Positions 53,329 through 61,395 of a DNA stretch of 64,000 nucleotides are shown piece by piece. Under the pieces are notes generated by a model. It worked only from the letters and a program-made list of their open reading frames with translations, was not told the DNA's origin and did no database searches. Source of the DNA: Planctomycetaceae bacterium (GTDB taxonomy: Bacteria > Planctomycetota > Planctomycetia > Planctomycetales > Planctomycetaceae). A program made the translations under genes and the position numbers. The DNA lies in NCBI GenBank assembly GCA_018699955.1, contig JABISG010000147.1, forward strand, positions 160,544 to 224,543, read 5' to 3'. How positions within the stretch are numbered: position 1 is the stretch's first letter; each line of letters begins with the position of its first letter.

Positions 53329-53877
53329 TTACTTCTTAGGTGTCAGGGTATCGTTGATGTGCTTCAGGAGTTCCGCCGGTTCGGCCATGCGGCCGGCTCC
53401 GGTTTGGCCGCAGCTTAGCCAGCCGGCGGCGGGTTGGATGATGTGGTAGCCGTCGTCTTGCAGGGTGGCGATGTTGCGTTGGACGGACGGTTTGTTCCAC
53501 ATCTCGGTGTTCATCGCCGGGGCGAGCAGGGTGGGGCCGGTGAAACTCAACGCGAGCGTTGAGAGCAGGTCGTCGGCCAGACCGTGGGCAAATTTTGCCA
53601 GCGTGTTGGCGGTGGCCGGCGCGACGATGAAGAGTTCCCCGCGACGTGCCAAGCCGATGTGTTCGCCCTGGTGATGTTCCTGCGGTTGGAACATGTGGCG
53701 ATGCACGGGGCGGTTGGTGAGTGCCTCGAACGTGGCGGGGCCGATGAATTTCTCGGCCGACGCGGTCATCACCACGCTAACGACCGCGCCGGCCTGAACC
53801 AGTTTGCTGGCCAGGTCGGCGGACTTGTAAGCGGCGATTCCGCCGCTTACGCCGAGGATGATTTCACGGCCTTGCAT
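53329..53877 (-). CDS. coaC: phosphopantothenoylcysteine decarboxylase (flavoprotein)
   Basis: 182 residues with the FMN-binding start MQGREIILGVSGGIAAYKSADLA, the catalytic His region in QGEHIGLARR, VAPATANTLAKFAHGLADDLLSTLAL, and the APAMNTEMW substrate loop. It decarboxylates phosphopantothenoylcysteine. It is a stand-alone CoaC of the length expected for the separate enzyme. It lies between rpoZ and coaB on the minus strand. A half-copy of a family A element lies just after its stop, at about 53307-53320. Confidence 0.94.
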   Translation of the reverse strand: MQGREIILGVSGGIAAYKSADLASKLVQAGAVVSVVMTASAEKFIGPATFEALTNRPVHRHMFQPQEHHQGEHIGLARRGELFIVAPATANTLAKFAHGLADDLLSTLALSFTGPTLLAPAMNTEMWNKPSVQRNIATLQDDGYHIIQPAAGWLSCGQTGAGRMAEPAELLKHINDTLTPKK

Positions 53878-53905
53878 GTCGGGCGGTCATCGTTGGATCT
53901 TGGGA

Positions 53906-53923
53906 TCGAGAAACCGCAAGCGA
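53906..53923 (-). repeat. palindromic element family D, degenerate copy after rpoZ
   Basis: On the minus strand CGCTTGCGGTTTCTCGA follows the rpoZ stop by about 15 bp. It keeps the TTGCGGTTT core of the other family D copies, but the closing arm is altered. Confidence 0.45.
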
Positions 53924-53937
53924 TGATTGGAATGGTT

Positions 53938-54213
53938 TTAAACGTCGCCCACGTCGGGGCCGGCGTCTCCCAACAACGTTTCGAGGTCGGGGGCTTCCTC
54001 CGGGGCGAGGGCAACCTGTCCCGTTGCGTCGAGGAAAATCTTGTCCTGCATGATCTCTTCAACAACGATGACCATGGTGTTGTTCGTCGGCAGTTCGACC
54101 AACGGGCGGGCACCGCGGTTGAGTGCCACCAGTCGCTTTTGAATCAACGAGGTGAGTTGAAAGCGTCCGCCGACCTTGTTGACAATTTCTTCTTCCTGGA
54201 ATGCATCGAGCAT
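53938..54213 (-). CDS. rpoZ: RNA polymerase omega subunit
   Basis: 91 residues beginning MLDAFQEEEIVNKVGGRFQLTSLIQKRLVALNRGARPLV, which matches the omega fold (helices binding the beta' C-terminus). The order gmk-rpoZ is a standard bacterial arrangement. Its ATG overlaps the gmk stop by one base (TAATG), so translation is coupled. The C-terminal extension is acidic. Confidence 0.9.
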   Translation of the reverse strand: MLDAFQEEEIVNKVGGRFQLTSLIQKRLVALNRGARPLVELPTNNTMVIVVEEIMQDKIFLDATGQVALAPEEAPDLETLLGDAGPDVGDV

Positions 54214-54809
54214 TAGCTTACGTCCTCTTCAGATTTCAAAATGTCGTTGATCTCATCAATCGTTCGGGCCAGTTCGTCGTTGACGATGCAGAACCGATAA
54301 CGATCAGCATGTTTCAATTCTTCGCGGGCGGTTTGCAGTCTCTTTTGGATCACTTCCTCGGATTCTGTATTCCGCTCACGGAGCCGCCGTTCGTAGTCGT
54401 CTGGATTCGGAGTTGTCAGGAAGATTGTCACCGCCTGCGGGTAGGCTTGCATGACATTCAAGGCTCCCTCGACGTCGATTTCCAGAAATGCCCAGGCGTT
54501 CTCGTTGCGGGCACGTTCGATCTCCGATTTGAGCGTGCCGTACCAATTTCCTGATTTATGAACTTCCGCGCACTCCAGGAATTCCCCTCGCTCGCGTCGC
54601 TGTTCGAATTCCTCGGTTGAGAGAAAATAGTAATCGCTGCTATTAACTTCTTCCGGCCGCGGCGGCCGCGTCGTCGCCGAAATACACTTCATTAGTTTAG
54701 CGGGTGACACACTCAACAGGCGATTGACGACCGTTGTTTTTCCGCTACCGGCTGGTCCCGACAGCACCAGAATGCCCGGTTGTTGGGTTTCCGACACTGA
54801 CTTCTCCAA
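54213..54809 (-). CDS. gmk: guanylate kinase
   Basis: 198 residues with P-loop GPAGSGKTTVV, the GMP-binding SATTRPPRPEEVNSSDYYFLS region, FLECAEVHKSGNWYGTL, and FLEIDVEGALNVM. It phosphorylates GMP to GDP. It sits between the yicC-like gene and rpoZ, the usual order in many bacteria. Residues up to about 10 before the P-loop are a short variable tail. Confidence 0.96.
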   Translation of the reverse strand: MEKSVSETQQPGILVLSGPAGSGKTTVVNRLLSVSPAKLMKCISATTRPPRPEEVNSSDYYFLSTEEFEQRRERGEFLECAEVHKSGNWYGTLKSEIERARNENAWAFLEIDVEGALNVMQAYPQAVTIFLTTPNPDDYERRLRERNTESEEVIQKRLQTAREELKHADRYRFCIVNDELARTIDEINDILKSEEDVS

Positions 54810-54820
54810 GCGATTCTGTT

Positions 54821-54842
54821 CCCACGGGGTGCAACTTGTGGG
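54821..54842 (+). repeat. palindromic element family A, degenerate copy at 54821
   Basis: Arms CCCACGGG and CTTGTGGG surround GTGCAA, followed by CTTTGC. Two pairs of the stem are lost. It follows the yicC-like stop by 9 bp in standard orientation. Confidence 0.6.
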
Positions 54843-54851
54843 CTTTGCTTC

Positions 54852-55724
54852 TTATTCTACGTTTTGCAGGACTTCTCGCAGTTTTTCGACTGCGGCTTTC
54901 ATTTCGACCACTGCGTGGGCGATTGTGACGTCGTTTGCCTTCGAGCCGATGGTGTTCACTTCGCGGAAAATTTCCTGCGACAGGAATTCCAGTTTGCGCC
55001 CTTGCGACTTTTGCGGCTGGAGAAACGCCTCGAATTGTTCGAGGTGCGATCGCAGCCGCGTGATTTCTTCGTTAATGTCGCACTTATCAGCAAAGATACT
55101 GACTTCTCGCAGCAGATGCGAGTCTTCGACGGTGCCGCTTGCGCTGTCGAGCATTTCGCGAACCCTATCGAGCAGCTTGCTGCGATACTCGGCGACGACC
55201 TCTGGTGCCTGTTCGGCGACCTGACCCAACTGCTCTGCAATCACGGCGGCGTTGGCTTGCAGATCGCGCTGCATGGCTTCGCCTTCCGTTTTGCGAAAGG
55301 CACATAGCTTTTCCAGTGCTTCGATGAGCGCCGCTTTGATGGCGGGCCAATCCTGTGAGGAATCCCTCGATTCGGTTTCGGCTTCGCTGACAATTCCCGG
55401 CAACTGCAGCAGATCGCCCAGATGCGAGGGCATTGCCAGATGCATCGAACTGGCGAGTTCATTCATCTGCTGCCAGTAGTTGGAAAGGACATCGTGGTCG
55501 AGCCGAAATTCCTGTCCGCCGTGCAGACGCTTGACGCGCAGTGTGACGTTCACCGTTCCCCGGGTGATTGTGCTGCGAATGACCTTTTCGATGTCACTTT
55601 CGACGGCGGCATACGCGTCGGGAATTCGCGAGGAAATCTTGAGGTAGCGGTTATTGACCGATCGAACTTCGATGGCGATGCTCGATCGCTCGGTCTGTGT
55701 TCGGGCATCGCCGAACCCGGTCAT
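54852..55724 (-). CDS. YicC/YloC family endoribonuclease
   Basis: 290 residues from the ATG complement at 55722-55724 (MTGFGDARTQTE), the standard start of the family; the longer open frame upstream is not family-like. The N-terminal YicC region (VEVRSVNNRYLKISSRIPD, with IEKVIRSTITRGTVNVTL) and the C-terminal DUF1732 (ISQEIFREVNTIGSKANDVTIAHAVVEMKAAVEKLREVLQNVE-like end) are both clear. Members cleave RNA and affect stationary-phase growth. The gene precedes gmk on the minus strand. Confidence 0.95.
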   Translation of the reverse strand: MTGFGDARTQTERSSIAIEVRSVNNRYLKISSRIPDAYAAVESDIEKVIRSTITRGTVNVTLRVKRLHGGQEFRLDHDVLSNYWQQMNELASSMHLAMPSHLGDLLQLPGIVSEAETESRDSSQDWPAIKAALIEALEKLCAFRKTEGEAMQRDLQANAAVIAEQLGQVAEQAPEVVAEYRSKLLDRVREMLDSASGTVEDSHLLREVSIFADKCDINEEITRLRSHLEQFEAFLQPQKSQGRKLEFLSQEIFREVNTIGSKANDVTIAHAVVEMKAAVEKLREVLQNVE

Positions 55725-55843
55725 GCTTAACAGCACGTCTGTGTCTTTCTGCTCTGCAAAGATGGGCCGCAACTTGTGTGCGAAATCGGCAACGCACCGC
55801 GAACGTTGATATTTCGTCTTGGCCAAGTGCCTACGTAATGAAG

Positions 55844-56335
55844 TTATTCACTACTGCCGTCGTCAGTGGGCTTCTTCTCTTCTGAATCGTCCGGTGACTT
55901 GTCGTCCGTGTTGGTGGAAGCGTCGTCGCCACTCGGTGTTGTGCCTTCGGTGGTCGTGTCCTTGGAAGCGGTGTCGCCACCTGGCGTCGTTCCCTCACTC
56001 GGTGGGATGATGAGTCCGCCGCCTTCGCCGTCAGCATCCGCGTCGTCTGCAGACTTGCTGACTGATGATGGAGCCTTGTCGCCGCCGGGAAACCGTCCGG
56101 AGGAATCTGCATACATCTGCATGCCGGTGCCTCCCGCCAGGACAACCCAAATGAGGGCCAGACCGATGGTAATCTTTGTGAAGACGTCGCCCGCCTTGGT
56201 GCCGAATGCACTCTGACCGCCCGCTCCGCCCAATGCGCCCGCCAAGCCACCACCGCGGCCTCGCTGGAGCAAAATGACAAACATGAGCAGGACGCTGACA
56301 ACCGTCAACAGAATTGCGAGAATGATTGACAACAT
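55844..56335 (-). CDS. secG: preprotein translocase subunit SecG with long acidic tail
   Basis: 163 residues. The SecG core is in the first 75 residues: a membrane helix (IILAILLTVVSVLLMFVILL), QRGRGGGLAGALGGAGGQSAFG, and a second helix (IGLALIWVVLAGG). The following 85 residues are rich in Asp, Ser, Thr, Gly and Pro and have no recognised domain. SecG helps SecYE move proteins across the membrane. It follows tpiA on the minus strand, a frequent bacterial pairing. Confidence 0.93.
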   Translation of the reverse strand: MLSIILAILLTVVSVLLMFVILLQRGRGGGLAGALGGAGGQSAFGTKAGDVFTKITIGLALIWVVLAGGTGMQMYADSSGRFPGGDKAPSSVSKSADDADADGEGGGLIIPPSEGTTPGGDTASKDTTTEGTTPSGDDASTNTDDKSPDDSEEKKPTDDGSSE

Positions 56336-56381
56336 ACCTTCTGACCTCTTAGCTGGTGCTGATGCGTGTTGAGTTGTCGTA

Positions 56382-57155
56382 CTAGCTGCCCGCTAACTCG
56401 ACGGCGGCCTCGATAATCGCGTTGAACAGGTCGGCTTTCAGGCTGGCACCGCCAACCAGTGCGCCATCGACGTTCGGCTGTCCCAACAATTCGCTTGCGT
56501 TTTCCGGTTTGACACTGCCTCCGTACAGAATCCTTGTCCGGTCGGCCACTTCGGAATTATAGCGATTGGCGAGCCATTTGCGAAGGTGATCGTGGGCCGA
56601 TTCTGCCTGATCGGGTGAGGCCGTCTTTCCCGTGCCAATTGCCCAGACCGGTTCGTAGGCGATGACGACGTTCTCCATCGCCCGTTCATCGACATTTTTC
56701 AGCCCACCTGCCATTTGCCGATCGAGGACCGAATCGGTCTCTTCCGCTTCGCGTTCGCTCAGCAATTCCCCAACGCAGAGAATGACCTTGAGGCCTCCGG
56801 CCAAGGCAGCTTCGACCTTCTTTCCGGTGAATTCGTCGGTTTCACCCAGCACGTGACGGCGTTCGCTGTGTCCCAGAATCACCTGAGTGCAGCCGACATC
56901 GAGCAGCATTTCGACCGAGACTTCGCCGGTGAACGCGCCTGCGGATTCAAAGTATGCGTCTTGTGCACCCAACTCAACGTGGCTGCCGGCGGTCACGCTT
57001 GCGACGGGCAGCAGGTAGGGCGATGCGGGGGCCACGAGGACATCGACCGGGCTGTCGCCTGCCGGCATTGCTGCGACAAGATCAGTTGCGAGAGCCTCAG
57101 CGGCTGCCCGTGTGAGGTTCATTTTCCAGTTGCCGGCGATGAAATAGCGTCTCAT
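56382..57155 (-). CDS. tpiA: triosephosphate isomerase
   Basis: 257 residues with GNWKMN (catalytic Lys), ILGHSERR (catalytic His), VIAYEPVWAIGTG (catalytic Glu), and the phosphate-binding ILYGGSVKPENA. It interconverts dihydroxyacetone phosphate and glyceraldehyde 3-phosphate. It is the first gene of the tpiA-secG pair. Confidence 0.97.
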   Translation of the reverse strand: MRRYFIAGNWKMNLTRAAAEALATDLVAAMPAGDSPVDVLVAPASPYLLPVASVTAGSHVELGAQDAYFESAGAFTGEVSVEMLLDVGCTQVILGHSERRHVLGETDEFTGKKVEAALAGGLKVILCVGELLSEREAEETDSVLDRQMAGGLKNVDERAMENVVIAYEPVWAIGTGKTASPDQAESAHDHLRKWLANRYNSEVADRTRILYGGSVKPENASELLGQPNVDGALVGGASLKADLFNAIIEAAVELAGS

Positions 57156-57213
57156 TGTCTGTGTATCCGGATTGAGGGGAAGTGCGCGACTGAAGCGATG
57201 GGAGCCTCAACCT

Positions 57214-57231
57214 CCGCTAAACCGCAGGCGG
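57214..57231 (-). repeat. palindromic element family D, copy after pheA
   Basis: On the minus strand CCGCCTGCGGTTTAGCGG lies 49 bp after the pheA stop, upstream of tpiA. It is the same 18-bp sequence type as at 32268-32285. Confidence 0.7.
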
Positions 57232-57280
57232 GGTTGTTTCGTCTCGCGAAGTCAGTGGGGCGAAATTGGCTCTCGGTTTC

Positions 57281-58570
57281 CTAATCGAGTGGCTCACTCT
57301 GCGGGAACGAGCCGAGCACGTTCAATGCGACTGCGCCGACGGCCAATTGCTGCAGGGTTCGGGCGACGCGTGCTTCCTTTTCGTGGCCTTCGAAATCGAG
57401 GAAGAATAGGTAACCGCCCTGCGGTCCGCGAATGGGGAAGGACTCGATCCACGTGAGATTGATCTTGTTCTTTTTGAAAATCCCCAGTGCGTCGGACAGG
57501 GCCCCCGGTTTGTGAGGCACTTGCAGTAGCAATGCTGTGCGGTCTTTCCCGGTCGATTTGTTGGTGTCGTGTCCAATCACAGCGAATCGGGTCACGTTGT
57601 TGGCGTTATCTTCGATCTTTTCAGCAATGATCTGCAAGTCGTATTCGACGGCAGCCTGCCTGCTGGCGACGGCTGCCGCCCCCTGTTTGTCTCGGGCCAA
57701 TTGGGCTGCCGTCGAAGTGCTTGTGACCTCGATATGCCTGGCTTGCGGCATGTTGCGGCCCAGCCAGTCGCGACATTGCGAAAGCGCCTGCGGCTTGCTG
57801 TAGACCTCGGTGACCTCGCTGCGTTGGCAGCGGGCCAGCAAATTGTGGTGTACGCTCATCAGCACTTCGCCACAAATTCGCAGCGGTAGCCGCGTAAACA
57901 TGTGCAGCGTATCGACAACCCGGCCATCGGTGCTGTTTTCGATGGGGACCAACCCATACTCCGCGTGTCCGCGATTTACTTCCTCGAAAACGGCAGCAAT
58001 TGTGCTGACAGGGACGAGATCGGACCATTCGCCGAACCGTTCGATGGCTGCCAGATGGGTGAAGCTGAATGCCGGCCCAAGATAGGCAATGCGAATCTGT
58101 TTGACGTTCTGGCGGGCTGCACTCAGGATTTCCCGAAAGACACCGCGGACGGCGTGGTTGGGCAGCGGACCGCGATTGGCATCGCCCAATTCGGCCCACA
58201 ACGCATCTTCGACCTGCGGTTCGAACAGCGGAGCCTTGGCCTGCTTGCGTGCTTCAAGCTGCTTTGTCGTCAAGTTGGCCCGTTTGTTGATGAGCCTCAA
58301 AATACTGCGGTCGAGTTGCTTAATTTCCGACTCGCGCGATGCCTTACGACTGCGCGGGACCGCCTTTTTGACGGTTTTCTTGGCTGGGGGCTTCTTGCCG
58401 GCGCGCGTCGATTTGGAGGCACTCTTTTTTTTCGACGTTTTGGATGACGCCGTTTTCTTGGCTTGGCTTCGCGTCCCCTTGCCTTTGCTCGCCGTCTTGC
58501 GCACGACCTTCTTCTTGCGAACCACCTTCTTGGATGATGCGGCACTCTTCTTGGTGCGTTTTTTTGCCAT
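57281..58570 (-). CDS. pheA: chorismate mutase / prephenate dehydratase with histone-H1-like N-terminal tail
   Basis: 429 residues. The first about 75 residues are extremely rich in Lys, Ala and Ser, in KKT/KKS/KKA-type repeats as in histone H1-like proteins. A short chorismate-mutase-like helical domain follows (LDRSILRLINKRANLTTKQLEARKQ), then prephenate dehydratase (RIAYLGPAFSFTHLAA, PIENSTDGRVVDTL, NVTRFAVIG) and a C-terminal ACT domain (HKPGALSDALGIFKKNKINLTWIES). It makes phenylpyruvate for phenylalanine. The ACT domain implies feedback control. The basic tail could bind DNA or RNA; its role is unknown. Confidence 0.94.
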   Translation of the reverse strand: MAKKRTKKSAASSKKVVRKKKVVRKTASKGKGTRSQAKKTASSKTSKKKSASKSTRAGKKPPAKKTVKKAVPRSRKASRESEIKQLDRSILRLINKRANLTTKQLEARKQAKAPLFEPQVEDALWAELGDANRGPLPNHAVRGVFREILSAARQNVKQIRIAYLGPAFSFTHLAAIERFGEWSDLVPVSTIAAVFEEVNRGHAEYGLVPIENSTDGRVVDTLHMFTRLPLRICGEVLMSVHHNLLARCQRSEVTEVYSKPQALSQCRDWLGRNMPQARHIEVTSTSTAAQLARDKQGAAAVASRQAAVEYDLQIIAEKIEDNANNVTRFAVIGHDTNKSTGKDRTALLLQVPHKPGALSDALGIFKKNKINLTWIESFPIRGPQGGYLFFLDFEGHEKEARVARTLQQLAVGAVALNVLGSFPQSEPLD

Positions 58571-58690
58571 TGGAGCCCTTCAGGCGGTCTCGGGGTGCCT
58601 TAGAACATCTTCACGCGGGGGACTTTGTTCCAGCACAGTAGGTTGTTGTGTCGTTCTATGTTGAAAGTTGTTAACTGACAATGGCTTATG

Positions 58691-58713
58691 GAAAACCCTT
58701 CGGGCGGGTTTTC
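58691..58713. terminator. possible bidirectional hairpin upstream of pheA
   Basis: GAAAACCC and GGGTTTTC form an 8-bp stem around a 7-nt loop, 120 bp upstream of the pheA start. T-runs of four occur on each strand. It may be a weak terminator or another palindromic element. Confidence 0.4.
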
Positions 58714-58980
58714 GTTCATCTGGCGTGGAAAAAACAGACCTGGCTGCCGGGACAACCATTGGTGGAATTCTGCAAGTTTCGTCGCCAAACAGAGTTGGAT
58801 GTTGTACTGCTCCAAGAATACGGTGTCAAGCAGGTGCAGTGTCCGTCGGATCATGCCGGAGGCCGTTGCTTGCCGCAACCGCAAGACTTTGCGCACTCTA
58901 CCTCGTGTCGCGTGAGCCAGTGGTGTCCGGAACGGCCAATCTTTCAGCCGCGACATCATTATGGGGTGCCGTAACTCGGC

Positions 58981-59046
58981 TGCCAAATTGACACTCCTGG
59001 CGTCTGGGGAACGGAACCGGGTAGGTGCCAAACTGGCAGTTTTGTC
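58981..59046 (+). promoter_or_regulatory. two related upstream sites (possible enhancer-protein binding sites) before dnaK
   Basis: Site 1 (58981-59001) begins TGCCAAATTGACA and site 2 (59026-59046) begins TGCCAAACTGGCA. The two 21-bp sequences share 15 bases, each centred on a TGCCA-N3-TGRCA dyad, and start 45 bp apart (about four helical turns). They lie about 90-135 bp before the sigma-54-like promoter, the usual place of enhancer sites. Confidence 0.55.
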
Positions 59047-59134
59047 CTGGTGGGGTGCTGGAACCGATTGCTTCCATTGTTTGTATCCATCGACCCATAA
59101 ACGATTTATGTTCGGATGGTATTCTAGAGACCAT

Positions 59135-59150
59135 TTGGCACACAGTTTGC
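59135..59150 (+). promoter_or_regulatory. sigma-54-type promoter upstream of dnaK
   Basis: The sequence TTGGCACACAGTTTGC, then TT, matches the sigma-54 consensus (TGGCAC, 5-bp spacing, TTGC). The GG and GC doublets are exactly 12 bp apart, placing the start near 59162, about 130 bp before dnaK. The only close match noticed in an intergenic region of this window is this one. Confidence 0.65.
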
Positions 59151-59293
59151 TTTTTTGGGGGTTGTACCCTAATTCAGCATCGAGCCAAACGTGTCTGCTG
59201 TCGAGGGGGGAATCGGTCAAAGCGAGTTTGCTATAGTTTCACCCCCCCGCGACAGGCGGGACAGTATACAAAACAGGTAACAGGAGAGAGCGG

Positions 59294-61210
59294 ATGGCGG
59301 TCACAGGCGAAAAAGTCATTGGCATTGATTTGGGAACCACCAACTCCGTCGTTTCGGTGATGGAAGGGGGCGAGGCGAAAGTCATTGCCAACCTGGAAGG
59401 TAACCGGATTACGGCCAGCGTCGTCGCTTTCACCGACAAAGGGGAGACCCTCGTCGGCGAGCCGGCCAAACGGCAGGCGGTCACCAATCCGACCAACACC
59501 ATCTACTCCATCAAGCGATTCATGGGGCGGCGTCACAGCGAAGTGGCAGCCGAGGAGAAAATCGTCCCTTACGAAATCGTTGGCGGTCCGTCCGACTACG
59601 TCAAAGTCAAAGTGCAGGACAAGGAATACACGCCGCCGGAAATCTCCGCGCTGATTTTGCGAAAGCTCAAAGAAGCGGCCGAAAGCTACCTTGGCCATAC
59701 AGTCAACAAGGCTGTCATCACGGTGCCGGCATACTTTAACGATGCCCAACGGCAGGCGACCAAAGACGCCGGCCAGATTGCCGGGCTGGAAGTGGCTCGA
59801 ATTATTAACGAGCCGACCGCCGCCGCGTTGGCGTACGGAATGGACAAAAAACGCGAAGAAAAGATCGCCGTCTTCGACCTCGGCGGCGGAACATTCGACG
59901 TCTCGATTCTCGAAGTGGGCGACGAACTCGTCGAAGTTCTCAGCACCAACGGCGACACGCACCTGGGTGGCGACGACTTCGACGAAGTGCTCATCAACTT
60001 CATTGCCGACAGTTTCAAGAAAGAACAAGGCATCGACCTGCGGGATGATGCCATGGCCCTGCAGCGTCTGCGCGAAGCGGCGGAAAAGGCAAAGAAAGAA
60101 CTTTCCAGTTCACAAACCACCGACATCAACCTGCCTTTCATCACGGCCGATGCCAGCGGTGCCAAGCACCTGCAGATGTCGGTGACACGGGCAGAGTTCG
60201 AGAAGCTCATCGACTCGTTGGTCGAGCGATGCCGTAAGCCGGTGCAGAACGCACTGAAAGATGCGAAACTCAACCCCAGCCAAATCGATGAGGTTGTTCT
60301 CGTCGGTGGTTCGACCCGCGTCCCCAAGGTGCAGGAATTTGTCAAGCAAATGTTCGGCGGCCAAGAGCCGCACAAAGGCGTTAACCCCGACGAAGTCGTC
60401 TCGGCCGGTGCAGCCATTCAGGGCGGCATCATCGCTGGCGACGTTAAGGATGTTGTCCTGCTCGACGTCACGCCTCTGTCGCTTGGCATCGAGACCGAAG
60501 GCGGAATTATGACCAAACTGGTCGAGCGAAATACCACGATTCCGACCACCAAGAAGGAAACGTTCTCCACAGCAGCTGACAACCAGACGGCCGTTACCGT
60601 CCGCGTGTTCCAGGGCGAGCGCCAAATGGCGAGCGACAACCGTTTGCTCGGCCAGTTCAATTTGGAAGGCATTCCGCCGGCACCGCGCGGTCTTCCGCAA
60701 ATCGAAGTGGCCTTCGACATCGACGTCAACGGCATCCTCAGCGTGACGGCCAAAGACGTCGCTTCGGGCAAGGAGCAGACGGTTCGCATCGAGGAATCGA
60801 GCGGCCTCTCCGAATCGGAAATCGATTCGATGCAACAGGACGCCGAGTCGCATGCCGAGGAAGACAAGAAGAAACGTGAATTGGCCGAGGCAAAAAACAA
60901 CGCCTCGCGGCTCGTGTACGACACCGAAAAGCTGATGACGGAGCACGCCGACAAATTGGACGACGAGTCGAAGACCGTGATCGAGAGTTCCATCGAGAAG
61001 GTGAATGCGGCGCTTGGTGCCGACGACATGGATGCCATCGCGAGTTCTCTCGCCGAGTTGGAGCAGGCAACCCACGCTCTCTCCAAGCACATGTATGAAG
61101 CCGCCCAACAAGCGGAAGCCGCGGGCGGCGAAGGCAGTTCGCCCGAAGCCGAGTCGGATGCCTCCGGTGACGAAGAGGTCATTGACGCGGAATTCGAGAC
61201 CAAAGAATAA
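59294..61210 (+). CDS. dnaK: molecular chaperone DnaK (Hsp70)
   Basis: 638 residues beginning MAVTGEKVIGIDLGTTNSVVSVMEG, with AGGAGAG 8 bases upstream. ATPase motifs are present (GIDLGTTNS, RIINEPTAAALAYG, VFDLGGGTFDVSIL, DVVLLDVTPLSLGIET), followed by the substrate-binding and helical-lid domains and a variable C-terminus rich in Ala, Glu and Ser. It refolds proteins with DnaJ and GrpE, neither of which is in this window. ClpB, which cooperates with DnaK on aggregates, follows 185 bp downstream. Confidence 0.98.
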   Translation: MAVTGEKVIGIDLGTTNSVVSVMEGGEAKVIANLEGNRITASVVAFTDKGETLVGEPAKRQAVTNPTNTIYSIKRFMGRRHSEVAAEEKIVPYEIVGGPSDYVKVKVQDKEYTPPEISALILRKLKEAAESYLGHTVNKAVITVPAYFNDAQRQATKDAGQIAGLEVARIINEPTAAALAYGMDKKREEKIAVFDLGGGTFDVSILEVGDELVEVLSTNGDTHLGGDDFDEVLINFIADSFKKEQGIDLRDDAMALQRLREAAEKAKKELSSSQTTDINLPFITADASGAKHLQMSVTRAEFEKLIDSLVERCRKPVQNALKDAKLNPSQIDEVVLVGGSTRVPKVQEFVKQMFGGQEPHKGVNPDEVVSAGAAIQGGIIAGDVKDVVLLDVTPLSLGIETEGGIMTKLVERNTTIPTTKKETFSTAADNQTAVTVRVFQGERQMASDNRLLGQFNLEGIPPAPRGLPQIEVAFDIDVNGILSVTAKDVASGKEQTVRIEESSGLSESEIDSMQQDAESHAEEDKKKRELAEAKNNASRLVYDTEKLMTEHADKLDDESKTVIESSIEKVNAALGADDMDAIASSLAELEQATHALSKHMYEAAQQAEAAGGEGSSPEAESDASGDEEVIDAEFETKE

Positions 61211-61222
61211 TCGCTCTTCCCG

Positions 61223-61246
61223 GCGCCCGCGCAATTGCGCGGGCGC
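61223..61246. repeat. 24-bp perfect palindrome after dnaK
   Basis: GCGCCCGCGCAA is followed directly by its exact reverse complement TTGCGCGGGCGC, 12 bp after the dnaK stop codon. There is no T-run. It may be a transcript-end hairpin. Confidence 0.8.
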
Positions 61247-61272
61247 ACGGTTACTTAATAGCACATCATCAA

Positions 61273-61290
61273 TTGCTTGCGGTTTAGCGG
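61273..61290 (+). repeat. palindromic element family D, copy after dnaK
   Basis: TTGCTTGCGGTTTAGCGG lies 62 bp after the dnaK stop in the sense direction. It matches the 18-bp family D sequence apart from its first two bases. Confidence 0.7.
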
Positions 61291-61395
61291 ACCCAAAACA
61301 CACATCACCTCGACCGGACGCTAGACCGAATCAGTTCGACCACGTCCCACCACCACTAGCGCTATCGTTGCGCAATCACTTCTCGGAGGAGCGCC

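Larger units (their letters stand above)
58571..59293. other. divergent region between pheA and dnaK
   Basis: 723 bases. Short open frames occur on both strands (for example 58681-58974 plus, 58600-59220 minus), but none shows a family and they overlap regulatory-looking sequence, so none is called. Contents recognised: a hairpin at 58691-58713, two TGCCAAA-type repeats at 58981-59046, and a sigma-54-like promoter at 59135-59150, all consistent with dnaK regulation. Confidence 0.6.

Noticed and set aside
58600..59220. 206-codon minus-strand and 97-codon plus-strand frames between pheA and dnaK
   Set aside because: I considered a transposase remnant for the plus frame (FVHLAW start), but no catalytic motif is seen and both overlap promoter-like sequence.
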